DNA from: Argentina anserina
Taxonomy: Eukaryota > Streptophyta > Magnoliopsida > Rosales > Rosaceae
Length of the DNA: 64,000 nt
NCBI RefSeq assembly: GCF_933775445.1
Contig: NC_065877.1
Location: 26,536,001-26,600,000, forward strand
Direction: 5' to 3'
Shown here: positions 26,501-37,631 of the stretch, one piece after another
Numbering within the stretch: the first letter of the stretch is position 1
Layout: every line of letters begins with the position of its first letter
The notes under the pieces: model-generated
Databases searched by the model: none
What the model was told of the DNA's origin: nothing
What the model saw: the letters and a program-made list of their open reading frames with translations, nothing else
Made by a program: the position numbers and the translations under genes

Positions 26501-29500
26501 AAGATCATTTCTGTCAACATAAACAGCGTTTCCAGTGACTTTCCTTCTTTCAAGTTGGATATCCCAACAATCTTTGATGCTGGCGATATAGAACTTCTGG
26601 AGAAGTTGCTTACCTCTTCCAGCGACGTTGGGTCTATTAATCGAGTATGATTTTGTGCTACACGTGTTTTGTTCTTAGAGTCTCATAGTGGTTGTCCCTA
26701 TTTGGCTTGTTCCTGCTGACTTTTTCTTCTAGTTCCGTAGTATGATCATCGCGAATTGTGGATGTCAGTTGTGATTCTTACATGCTTCTGTTTGTAGCAG
26801 GTGTCTGTTACACAACTCAAAGGTGCTCTATATCAAAACATTCTTGTTCGTGTTGCCCATTTTGTTACCAACGCAAGACTGATCGATTGTGAATCTTTTA
26901 AGGTCTGGTTTTGCTTTTAGTTGTCAATGTTATTTTTGTAACTGTTTTGGAAGTGCTTGCATCTGATTATGTATTTTTTTGAATCAGATATTGGATAAGA
27001 TATTTAGTGAATCTGCCGAGCATTGGATGAGTACAAAGATTCACATGAAAGCCAAACAAGACTATGCTTCTCAGCAATACAAGTTTAGGGCTCGTGCATT
27101 TAATCTCGAGAGTATAATTGAACTAAATATATCATCTCTTGAGACGTATGCTAATGAAAGATTTTTGGAATGGAAGGATTTTCTTGCTGAAGAGGTAAAA
27201 AATTTCCTTAGTAAATTTATAATGGTACATTTTTCTTACTTTTCTTTTTTCCTTCTCAAAAAACTCAGGATGAAGTCTTGAACGAACAAGGGAATTCGGA
27301 GGAAGAATTGGACTATATGGAGGATGCTAGTGTGAAACACGTTGTTGACATTCACAATCAATTATTTGGGACAAGTAATCTAGTCGAAGCGGTAAGAATT
27401 TTTAGAAAGTCAATGGAAATTCACTTTTACTGCTGAGAAGTTCTCATATTTGGAAGCCCTATGTCGTGTTAGTTAGTATATTAATGGCTTCTTTTTTCCC
27501 TTCTATATGCGCCATTCAGTTAATTGTCTGGTGACCAAAAGATGAAACTCTTGTTTAATAGACAATAACTTTCTTTTGACGTGGATGTTAGTATGGTACA
27601 ATATGATTCGGGAAAAAGTTATTGGTTCCACCATTCTGTAAACTTCAGAATGATATGATTCCTATGAAAAAGTAGTGCCCTTGTTTTCTACATCTCTTAT
27701 TGCGATTAGAACTTTTAGGTATTGTAATGATTTTATTTGTTCAATTCAGCCTGGTCATTATCACATCCAAGATTCGGATAGAGTTCTTTCATTCACTGCT
27801 TCACATACACTTGGAGTGGGGATGCTTAAAGGTATGTTGGTCGAAAATTCCATTTTTTTTTGTGGGATGTTACTACACTACTTGTTTGCATTTTGTGAAC
27901 TCTCTTCTCTTTCCAGGTTTAGGGTGTGCATTTCTTTCTAGTGTGGATGCCCAATTGGTGCCAGAGAATTTGTTTCATATTTGTTTGGAGCATGAGCAGA
28001 TATTCAATTCATCGAACAAATCATCCTTCAGATACAATTTTTACAAGGTCTGGATACATCAAAGCAGTCATCTGGAAGATTAATTGAAGTTAAATCAAAT
28101 ATTGATTTAATTTGTTGTGTGATTCCTTCCCTATTGCAGGATCCAAATACCACAAAGATGTATGAAATGGTGGAAGCACTTACCCCTCTTCAGCAGCGAA
28201 TTCGTTCCCTTTTAAATGAATATGAAGATCATCCACAGCTTCTGAAAATATTGGATATAATTGAAATGCTTTTGAATATTCCATTCCGCACCTCCTTAGC
28301 TAAGGTATTGTTATGACTTATGTGTTTTTTTTAGTCATGTTAGAAGTGGCTCAATGCTTTTGTCGCAGGGATATACTTATTGTTTGTTTGAGATTGCTTT
28401 ATGTTTGTATGTGTGCCTCAACATATGTCTCCATGATTTTTTTTTTGTTGCTAATTATCTTATGTGGAAACTGGCAAGAATTCTACTATTTAATATTTGT
28501 TTTTATTTTTCCAGACTCTCTCAGGATTGCAGTTTTTAGTTAGATGTCTGGATTCACTACAAGATGGCTCAAAATTCTCTTTTGCTGGTACCAGTTCTTG
28601 CTCAATAAACATTTCCTTTCTTTTCTTAAATATGCTGTGTTATGTACTTTTTCTTTCTTTCTTGTGACTGCTTATAGATCATGTGATGGAGCCCATTTAT
28701 GATCTTGTGAACTCATGGAGAACGTTGGAGTTGGAGTCATGGCCAGCATTGCTTGACGAAGTGCAGGATCAATATGAGATCAATGCTGGAAAGGTAAATC
28801 CTCGACTGGGTCAGTCTGGCTACTTCATTTGGGAATGTTGAAATGCCAGTTTGGCTAAGAGCTCAGATTGTCTACAGGTTTTTGGTGAAATCATAAACTA
28901 GATCTAGATTACGTTAAATTTGCACAAAACCAATGTGTTTCAGTGCTATTTGTGTATTGGCTCACATTTCAATTCCTTCTACATATCAAATGAATGTTCA
29001 GATTTTACAGTCGTAATAGACGGAAGTCTGTAGCATAAATTATCAACCAACTTACATGTGTATACATTAGGTTCTCTATCTTTGGCGTCATGAACTATGT
29101 TAGTCTTTGTATCAAAGCTGCCTGCATTAAGTTATAATTTGTTTGCACCTAATTTATTTCACTTTTTTTGCAGTTGTGGTTTCCTCTTTACTCAGTTTTA
29201 CGAAAGTGTACTTCTCAAGAGGCTGCTGTCCATAAATTATCTACTATGGAAAGGTATGTTGAGAGTAACTAATTACTTGAGCAATGAAGTTGTGTTATGT
29301 CTCTTTTAATAATCTTTGAGGTATGTGACGCCATTGTAACTTTACAGTGTGGAGGATTTCATTCGCACATCCAGCATTGGTGAATTTAGAAGAAGACTTC
29401 AACTTCTTTTCGCTTTCCTTGGCCAAATAAATGCCGGTGTATGTCTGGAAGTTTACTCAAGGTAAATATATGAATACTTCAAAGATTCCTTGCTGTTTGA

Positions 29501-29667
29501 TTAAAGATTCCTTGCTGTTTGCCTCGTCCCCACAACTTACAGGTTATAATTTGTGCAGTTGTGATGAAAAAGAAAATGAGGAAATTCTGTACAATGCATT
29601 TGGGTATTATGTGCAGTTTTTACCAAAGTGAGTGGCTAATAAGTAATAAGTTGATGCATTATCATTA

Positions 29668-29711
<44 letters not shown>

Positions 29712-32700
29712 GAGCATTGATATATAATCTATTCATTTTAGAATTATCACACACCTAGAATCCGTTAGAAGTGTTATTGGGAAGAAACTCGAAGATCTTC
29801 TCAAGCCATATCGCTGGGAGCTTCGGGAGAATTCTCAGGAGTCCAAGAATGTTAGTGAGAAGAAACGCGCAGTTCTTCTGTCCCTTGAAACCTCCAAATC
29901 GAAAAGGCAGAAGCTCAAGAAGATTATACAGGAGTACACTGTAAGTACACATGAACTCTTTGATCTATTCTCATACGTCAGCTTGAAGTAATTTCTTGAA
30001 AAAGAAGAAGAAAAAAAAGCGGAATTCTTGATTAGTGATCCAACTGGCAGTGTTCCTCGAACCAAAATTTGTAACTCGATAATTTTTCCCTCAGTATTTA
30101 CTCCTATGCAACAGCTTAATTGTTTCATCAATGGCTTCACAAATTCATTTTTGTATGTTGAAAAGAAGTGTGCGTATTAGAGTTAGTATTTTGTACATGG
30201 TCTCATAAGGTAAAAATAGTTTTGATTAGACTTTTGCTAATCACGTATTTTGCACAACTATGGTGATTAGACTTTTGCTAATCACGTATGTGAAATTATG
30301 ATGCAGAAATTCTAATGTTGAAAGTGTTTATAATGTATTTATAGAGAAAACATTTTGTCAAGTAGTCTTGATCGTGGTTTATTAACTACACTAAGTAGTG
30401 AAGGCGACTATACTCCCTAGTCATGTACCTAGTCAAGTGCTTTCACACATTACAAGAAGCAATATAAATCATGTGTTTTGCTGCCTATATAGGTTCTGCT
30501 GGAACAACCTGTGGTTGTCTTCCTTGAGCAAGATGCTGCGAAAGGAATTGAAACTTTTTCTCATCAAGGTCATAGTTCCATCTTTGATGATGTCAGCAAA
30601 AAGATTAAGTTGATGGATCCTGCTTTTGATTGGGAAGTTATCAATGATGAAGACAGGTAAATCATCTTACTTTTTAATTGTATCTATATGCTTCATTTAA
30701 AAGTGCAAGTAGTCTTCTAATATTTTGGGCATGATTACTTTATAATAGGTTTGTGTGGTATACTGGTTGGATCGAGAGAGCAGATTCAGTTCTGCGGAAA
30801 TTACAGCGTGGTATATTAATTGAGTTTGGACATAAAGATTCTGAAGGTGCTGCAAGTTTTTTTCCTTTTTTCTTTTTTAATTTATTGTTTTCTTATCGTT
30901 TCTTTTTCATCATCCTTGCATATATAATGTACTTCATTCTGAGGTCTTATTAACTCAATGCTCACTAGTTACAGGAATTTCTAACCAATGGAGTGCTGTG
31001 TGGGATACACTTCAAAGAATAATTAAGAAGGCAATGGATTGTTGTGAGCTGTGGAAGGAGGCAAACAAGAGTCAAAAGAAGGGACGGTGTTTTTCTGACC
31101 TTCTGAATCTATTAAAAAGCAGTGGTTTATCCAGAGATGTATTTAGTGAGGTATGAATGTTATATGGTACTGTTAATTGGTTTGTCTGAGGACACTTTAT
31201 CTCAATCTTTACGCTTATTGGCTTTTTACTTGCTGATTTGCATTTGGTAGGAAGAAGTTAATTCATGGTGGTTCGTTGAGCCATCATTTGATGTTCAGCA
31301 TTTGCTGCTGACACCAAGTAGACTGCCCCATCTTTCTGATACACCTCTTCCAACCAACTTTCATTGTAATTTTGTTACGGAATGGAGGATGACCAATGCA
31401 TACTATTTCACAAGTGTAGAATCTGTTCTTTTCACGCACCAACAGGTAAATATACACCAGGTTCAAAAGTGAGGCTTGATGTTTTGTGTTCTCCCGAGGT
31501 TTTTTGTTTTAATATCAGACACTTTGCAGGTTGGTATACCAGACCCTTATCTGCAACAATTCATCAAGATACAACAAGATCAACACCGAGCTGCTAATAA
31601 GTTTGCGGAGAAATTAAGGCGTTTGAAGGAATGCATAAGTACTTTTGAAAAATGTATTCATTTTGATGATGAAAATGGTAGCAAGTGCTCTATAGGTCAA
31701 AATCAACATGCCACATTGGAATGTGTGTGGCAGCAGAAGGTACCTACTTAGCTTTGGATCTCACTATCCATTTATTTGATATGTTTTGACTTTACTCATA
31801 ATGTATGTCATGTCGCAGCATCTATTTGATAGTCTGTATGCGATGACGCATGAAGAGGTCTTGTTGCTGAAGATATTTGAGAAAACCCATTTAAAGACTT
31901 GTCATACTATCAAGAATGAAGTGAATGATTTTGTTGCCTCTGTTGAGAAATTTATACCAGAGGTCCAAAAGTCTAAGGTCTGTGTTTTATGCTCCCTGTG
32001 TGTTCTAACTTCTAACTGTAAATGTGGTAACTTTAAAACTAATTTTTTTTTTTGCATAATTGTAACAGGAATCCTTAGACAACTATCTTCTTGGCTCAGA
32101 GAGAACAATTCAGCCTTCTCAATCATTCATTACTTCAAAGCAGATGGAAAAAATGGTGATTCAAAATTTTGACGTTATAAGGCAATTTGAGGCTCATCTT
32201 CTTGCTTGCCATGACCAAGATGTGAAAAGCTCTGTCAAAGATATTTTGCTCCATCATCTTCTGGAAATATTTGAGAAGGTACTTCTGAGTTTGTCCTTTC
32301 CTCTTGATTTGATCTTTATCTAATATTGTTGGTATGTCAAATGGATTTTTTCGATCAGAGTTGATTGTTTCCTGAATATAAATTTTAGACACTATTGGAG
32401 AGGAACTCAGCATTGTTTGTTTGGTTTAATTTTTCAGGTGAAATTGTTGGAAGGTGTATTTCATTCGGCGATGGACAAGGAAAACAATTCAATCAGTGAA
32501 CCTGATATGGACGATTACTATAAAATAGATGCTGTATATCAGCAAGCTGTAAGAAGTACAAATGAACATATTGTCGGAGCTATGCAGAAATTGGGTTCAC
32601 CAAGTAATGGCCTGGTTCATCCGGACAAGTCTATGGGGCAAATTACCTCCTGGGAAAAAGTATTTGACATATTTGTCGAAAATCTGAGCTTGGACCAATT

Positions 32701-35700
32701 ATGTGATAAGCTTCAAAGAACAATTTTTACTGCCGTGAGTTCGATCACATTTTATTTTTGTCTATATGTTACTTACTGAATGAATACCCAATGACTCAGC
32801 TTATGTGGTATCATCAGGAGAAAATGGTGAATCACAGGGGTGGTGAGTCTAGCAGTATACTTGTCCAAGTTGAAGCTGATTTTAGGCAGATGCGCCTTTG
32901 TTTGGACATCTTCATGGATTTTGGCCATGCTTTGTTGAAAGAGCTTTTGGCTATGAGGAAAACTGTAAGTTGGTCTTATTTGAATCTTCATCTTGAGTTT
33001 ATCAAATGTGATCTCTTCTTGTTCGTCTTATTTTCATTGTTGAACGTCGTGGTTGTTTTATTTTACTACACAAGACTAATATTATATTGAATGGAAGTTG
33101 TCCATTTTTGTTTTTTTATTTTTAAAATGTGTGGTTCTTCAGGTTCTTATCTTAAATATGCACGCTTGTGTGCAGGTATCTCTAACGACTCATATACTCG
33201 CGAATCTTCTAGCTTTATATTCAAGGGGACCTGTAGTATGTCCTGAGGACAATGTGGATGATGCTACTCGTGATGGTTCTCAAGAACAAAATGGAACAGG
33301 TATGGGGGAGGGTGTTGGACGGACGGATGTCAGTGATCAGATTACAAATGAAGACCAGTTGATTGGACAACCAGAAAAGGTATTGATTTGAGCACTTGAT
33401 ATATTCAGAAAAAAAAATTGGTGGTTTGCCTTGAGCAGTTATTAATTCTCCTCTCATTTTCTCAGCAGCCTAGTGACGAAAAAGATGCCCCAGCTCAAGT
33501 CCCAAGTAAAGATGATGAAGGGATTGAGATGGATCATGATTTTGATGCTGAGAAATTTAATATGAGTGAGGAATCTGAAGAAGATACCGATCCAAATGAT
33601 GATGAGGATGATGAGCAGTTAGAGACTGAAGTTGGAGAAACTGGGGAAGATGGGACAGCGGTTGACAAGAAACATGGGAATAAGGATGAAGATGAAAATC
33701 CCAATGACGCAGATGAGAAGTATGATCCTGGGAGTTCTGTTGTTGATAAAGATGCAAGCTCTAGGGAGCTAAGACCAAAGGGAGATAATGATGCCACTGA
33801 TGAACTGGGAGAGCTTAAGGACGAAGTTAATGAACTGGAGGGTGAAACTGGAAGCCAGGATGACCCCACGGAGAATGGTGATGAGATGAACCAGGATAAA
33901 CAAGCAGATATGGAATCTACAGAATTAAATCCTGATGGTCTTGATGATCTTGATGGGATGGATCCAAATTCTGCAGTAGATATGGAGGCGGATGATCCTG
34001 AAATGAAAGATGAGAATTGTACACATGAAGATGATGAAAATGCTACACATGAAGACGACGAGGGATGTCCAACTGATGAAACCATGGCAGAACCAGATGC
34101 AATGGATGAAAAAATAGATCAAACCTCAGTTAGGGATGACTCTGGTGGAGATGTTGAAGAAAATACTGAGATGAATTCTGGCATGAGCAAAGATGTGTTC
34201 GAACCAGGATTATCAGACTCCATCAGTGGTAATGTGCCTAATGCAGAAACTCCGACGCAACTAAAATTTGACTCAAATACTTCAGATGTGGGGAATGTAG
34301 CACCAGAGTCAAACTGGGCAACTAGCAATGAAGTCAATAATGAACTCACTCCAATCAGAGATTTACCTTCCAGTAATACATCGGAGATGAATATGATGAC
34401 TTCTGACTCATCAAATAATGGCAGAAGTGCTGGTGAGCTGCCAAAAGGTCAACAGCCTGAGCAAGAAAGGCCATCTATCTTTAAAAGTCAACCAAATCCT
34501 TACCGTAGTATTGGGGATGCACTGAAGGAGTGGAAGGAAAGAGTTTCTGTAGATCTTCAGGAGGGTGATCCAGAGGCGCAGGATGATATAGAGAATGAAA
34601 ACGTGGAGGAGTTTGGATATGTTCCTGAGTATGAAAAGGGGACTGCTCAGGCTTTGGGACCTGCAACGTCAGAGCAGGTTGACAAAAATGTCACTGGTAA
34701 CAAGACCAATGAAGATGGTAATTCAGCACACAAAGATGAGATTGTTCCTATGGAGATTGAGAAGCTACCAACTGAAACAATCCCTAACAGGAGTTCTGAC
34801 TCGATCCGTAAACATAAGGTAGAGGATCAGATTGATCTTTCTGGTCTAGAGAAACTCCCTGATGAGGGATTTCAGCGTAATCATGATAATGATGGACCTG
34901 AAAGGATGGTCGAGGATGTGGTTTCTATAGAAAAATCATATTTGATTGATGACCTACATCAGCTTTGTAAACTGTCTGTAGAAGATGATGACATGGGGAA
35001 AGCACAAGATCTTGGGGAGGTGTCTGATGAAGTTAAAACAAATGCCACTGCTCTCTGGAGTAGATATGAGAGGGTCACAACAAGGTTGTCCCAAGAGTTG
35101 GCTGAACAATTGCGTCTGATCATGGAACCTACCTTGGCCAGCAAGCTAGAAGGAGATTATAAGACTGGGAAACGTATTAACATGAAGAAGGTAAATTAAA
35201 GATAGCCCTATTTGTATAGGTTATGTTTATTTGCATAGTTTGTTGAATATTCGTGTGATGTTATGTTTATATATTAGGTGATTCCCTACATAGCAAGTGA
35301 GTACCAGAAAGATAAAATATGGTTGAGACGGACCCGCCCTAACAAACGTGATTATCAAGTTGTCATTGCCGTTGATGATTCCCGCAGTATGTCTGAGAGT
35401 TGTTGTGGGGATGTTGCTATTGAAGCTATGGTGACAGTGTGTCGTGCAATGTCACAACTGGAAATGGGCAACCTTGCTGTTGCAAGCTTCGGAAAGAAAG
35501 GCAACATCAGGTTGCTGCATGACTTCGATCAGCCCTTTAATGGAGACGCTGGAGTAAAGGTTGGTAACCTTTCTTATCAATTTTACATCTAATAATTTGA
35601 CAATACCTTTTGGGGATGAGGCTGAATTTACTTTTGTGATGGCCCAGATGATCTCTGGTTTCTCTTTCAAGCAAGAGAATACTATTCTTGATGAACCAGT

Positions 35701-36403
35701 TGTTGATCTGTTAAAGTTTGTGAACAACAAGTTAGACGCAGCAGTTGCAAGATCAAGACTCCCGTCTGGAAGGAATCCACTACAACAGCTTGTTTTGATT
35801 ATTGCAGATGGTCACTTACATGAGAAGGTAACTTCTATTTTCTTTCTCTCTTGACTGGCCAACAAGCTATTAATGCCGCTTGTCTTGTTCAATTTCAATG
35901 TTTCTTTAGTTCATTATCAATAATAATCCAAATGTGCAGGAGAGGTTGAAACTTTGTGTTAGGGATGCATTGGCGAAGAACCGCATGATTGCCTTTGTGC
36001 TTGTTGATAACCCACAAAACCCACAGGATTCCATCATGAAAATGCTTGTAAGAATCTATACTTTTCTCACTGTTAAATTTGTGTATCTCTCTAAAATGCG
36101 TCTTCTTTTCCAAATAAGGGGATCTGTTTCCAGGATTTAACGTCTGTGCCATGTCCTGTAGGAAACATGTTACGAGGGTGGGGAGGTCAAAATTAAAAAG
36201 TACATGGAATCCTTCCCCTTCCCGTACTACATTGTACTAAGAAGTATTGAAGCACTGCCTAGGACTCTTGCTGATCTACTAAGACAGGTAAATCATTTAA
36301 ACCTTTTTCATATATTTTTGTTCCCACCTGGGGTTCCAGTTGTCTGAAAGCCTCTTCCTCTGCTTTGCAGTGGTTTGAGCTCATGCAGCAGAGAAGGGAC
36401 TGA
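5579..36403 (+). CDS. MDN1: Midasin, giant AAA+ ATPase of pre-60S ribosome assembly
   Basis: Midasin is a nucleolar/nuclear dynein-related ATPase of roughly 5,000 residues. It strips assembly factors (Ytm1/WDR12, Rsa4/NLE) from pre-60S particles. Translation starts at 5579 in a strong GCCGCCATGG context (MDGSFRLDSALEKFLSRCP) and ends at 36401-36403 (RQWFELMQQRRD, stop). The gene has dozens of exons. Six Walker A loops appear in order: GPTGSGKS near 9415, GETGTGKT near 12787, GPTSSGKT near 14216, GETGAGKT near 15525, GSPGVGKT near 17765 and GPASSGKT near 19159. Each has a Walker B partner, with AAA6 degenerate (WIVLENAN). Then follow a long linker, an acidic Asp/Glu-rich exon and the C-terminal MIDAS domain with DDSRSMS. 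Every junction I checked keeps frame, so the gene looks intact. Exon 1 is 5579-5677, exon 2 is 5776-6092, and the last exons are 35278-35559, 35648-35827, 35940-36047, 36162-36287 and 36371-36403. Confidence 0.97.
7666..8075 (+). repeat. Tandem duplication inside an MDN1 intron
   Basis: Two diverged copies of a unit of about 204 bp lie head to tail (about 7666-7869 and 7870-8075). Both contain ATGTAGGATTTTCTT, a GTTCTGTT block, a TTCA(G/C)TGAGT block and GGCTGATTG at matching offsets. They fill the end of the intron preceding the exon at about 8090. No coding role is seen. Confidence 0.65.
8400..8960. other. MDN1 intron, unassigned sequence
   Basis: This long intron has short open frames but no recognisable domain. 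Its composition differs slightly from neighbouring introns, with C-rich stretches such as catcaccccctcataaacc, so it may hold an old transposon fragment. I could not identify one. Confidence 0.3.
13162..14961 (+). CDS. MDN1: MDN1 large exon: AAA2 Walker B to AAA3
   Basis: This single exon is exactly 600 codons with no stop, between a CAG acceptor and a GTACCT donor. It begins SNNDLLMDMHVCL and contains a basic cluster (RRKRKRMKPR) that could act as a nuclear localisation signal. AAA2 Walker B is WVLLDEVNLA, the AAA3 Walker A is GPTSSGKTSL, and AAA3 Walker B is WIVLDELNLA, with arginine-finger-like motifs (LRSRF, FRNRF). It is part of the midasin gene and is listed separately because it is the largest uninterrupted piece of the ATPase ring. 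Confidence 0.95.
23186..23509. mobile_element. GC-rich element with inverted termini in an MDN1 intron
   Basis: The 324-bp insert stands out as GC-rich DNA inside an AT-rich intron. Its ends are 25-bp imperfect inverted repeats. The left end (23186-23210) begins AGCGCTTCTCGGCTGCGG and the right end (23485-23509) reads, on the other strand, AGGGCTTCTCGGCTGCAG. Both sides abut TATATATA runs, so any target duplication is hidden in the AT repeat. There is no transposase, so it is a MITE-like or other non-autonomous TIR element of unassigned superfamily. Open frames across it on both strands reflect base composition. Confidence 0.7.
29671..29709 (+). repeat. (CT)n microsatellite in an MDN1 intron
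   Basis: A pure CT dinucleotide run of 39 bases lies about 30 bases before the AG acceptor of the exon starting near 29740. It could act as an extended polypyrimidine tract and is likely length-variable between individuals. Confidence 0.95.
30224..30289 (+). repeat. Direct repeat of a hairpin unit in an MDN1 intron
   Basis: The same 25 bases occur at 30224-30248 and 30265-30289, 41 bases apart. Each copy is itself a small hairpin (GATTAG, loop, CTAATC). This looks like a recent local duplication. Confidence 0.85.
33466..35190 (+). CDS. MDN1: MDN1 acidic exon before the MIDAS domain
   Basis: This single exon of about 575 codons has no stop. It is extremely rich in Asp, Glu, Asn and Ser (runs such as NDDEDDEQLETEVGE), as expected for the flexible acidic segment that tethers the MIDAS domain to the ATPase ring in midasin. 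The end turns back into a structured region (DLHQLCKLSVEDDDMGKAQD, then SRYERVTTRLSQELAEQLRL). A 183-codon Ser-rich ORF on the opposite strand (33534-34085) is only its mirror image. The acceptor is a CAGCAG doublet. Confidence 0.95.
35278..36403 (+). CDS. MDN1: MDN1 MIDAS (VWA-like) domain and C-terminus
   Basis: Six exons encode the C-terminal metal-ion-dependent adhesion site domain. The metal motif DxSxS is present in VAVDD-type context (VIAVDDSRSMSESCCGD). It continues through SFGKKGNIRLL, QLVLIIADGHLHEKE and MIAFVLVDNPQ, and ends LLRQWFELMQQRRD. In midasin this domain docks onto the UBL domains of assembly factors. The exon lengths are multiples of three, so the splice phases stay at zero. 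Confidence 0.95.
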
Positions 36404-36580
36404 AATACAAGTAAAAGCAATTATGATCCTCAACCAGAAGGAAAACGAAGATTTTGTATAGTAGATCATGATACATGTAGAGTACGGGAAAATACTATGC
36501 TTGTATTGGAAACTGTTACATTTTTAAACTGATCATCAATGGAGATCACCAATTTTGCATCTCTCTTTTTACGATGTTCT
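36404..36580 (+). other. MDN1 3' UTR and downstream DNA
   Basis: This is AT-rich DNA immediately after the midasin stop codon and presumably holds its 3' UTR. No canonical AATAAA stands out. It ends where the LINE poly(A) tail (a T run on this strand) begins. Confidence 0.5.
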
Positions 36581-36639
36581 TTTTTTTTTTGGTTACAAAC
36601 GGGACCTAAAAGGCCCAACGGAAAAACAAAAGCAGACAA

Positions 36640-37266
36640 TTAAGTGCTAAAACAAGCACCAGATCTCCTGGCTCTAGAGACAGAACCAAGATCATCAAGG
36701 TATGCTTGAGAGGCATACACAGGAGGACTGTCAAATTTCACCAGACCAATCTCATGACTAGTGCTAAACTTGGCCAAAGCATCAGCAGTCATATTACACT
36801 CTCTAAAAATATGCACCAACTTCACATTGTCCATAGACGCCATCAGATTATTGCAACTTTCAAGCAAAGATCCCAAAGGATGGTTGGATAGGTTGGAGTT
36901 TTGTAACAAGTGAACCAACACTGCAGAATCAATCTCAATCTCCAAATTCTTGATATTCAAGTTAACAGCAGCCTTCAAACCAAAATAGAGGCCCCAAGCT
37001 TCTGCATCAAGAATCTCACCAATTCCCAAATTCACTTGAAATCCAGTGATCCAAATTCCCAAATGGTCTCTAATTACCCCACCTGCACCAATTTTGCCTG
37101 AGGCTATAGCTCTAGTGCCATCAGTGTTGAGCTTGAAAAAAATTTCAGGGGGCATTTTCCAAGATAGCATAGTATAGCTGAACATAGAACTAGAGCTAGA
37201 TCTATTTTGAGCATTTTTCCATTCAATTGCATACTCCCAGATGATCTTCTCAAAACAAATAGGCAT
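36640..37266 (-). pseudogene. LINE RNase H domain
   Basis: This 208-codon open frame matches the RNase H domain that closes ORF2 of plant LINEs. The acidic catalytic positions lie in KLNTDGT, EILDAEAWGL, EIEIDSAVLV and NMTADALAKF. It is separated from the reverse transcriptase frame by at least one frameshift and two stops, so it is a relic of the element's single polyprotein and not a host gene. Confidence 0.88.
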
Positions 37267-37631
37267 AACAAAATTTCTCTCAAAAATTTGCTTATTTCTC
37301 CACTTCCATATGAACTAGCAAATAAAAATGAAAAGAATACACCACTGAATATTATCTCTAACCAAAGAGTGGCAGTGCAGCTGAGCATAAATCCATCCAT
37401 TCCAGTCCAAGGTGAAAGAGTTCAACAAGTTACCAGGTTTTAAAAAGGATTCCCATTTGTCATTCTAGGACAATCCCTTAAGAGATGAAGCAAAGTTTCA
37501 TCACCAGAATGACAAATGGGACATGTTTTATCATGAGTGAAGCCCCTAGTAGCTCTCTGAACATTAGTAAGAAGCTTTTTATGCAACTCAGTCCAAAAAA
37601 AAGTTTTCAATTTAGGAGGAATACTGAGAGA

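Noticed and set aside
33534..34085. 183-codon Ser-rich ORF on the minus strand
   Set aside because: It mirrors the acidic MDN1 exon: GAT/GAA-rich codons read backwards give Ser-rich frames. It has no independent features.
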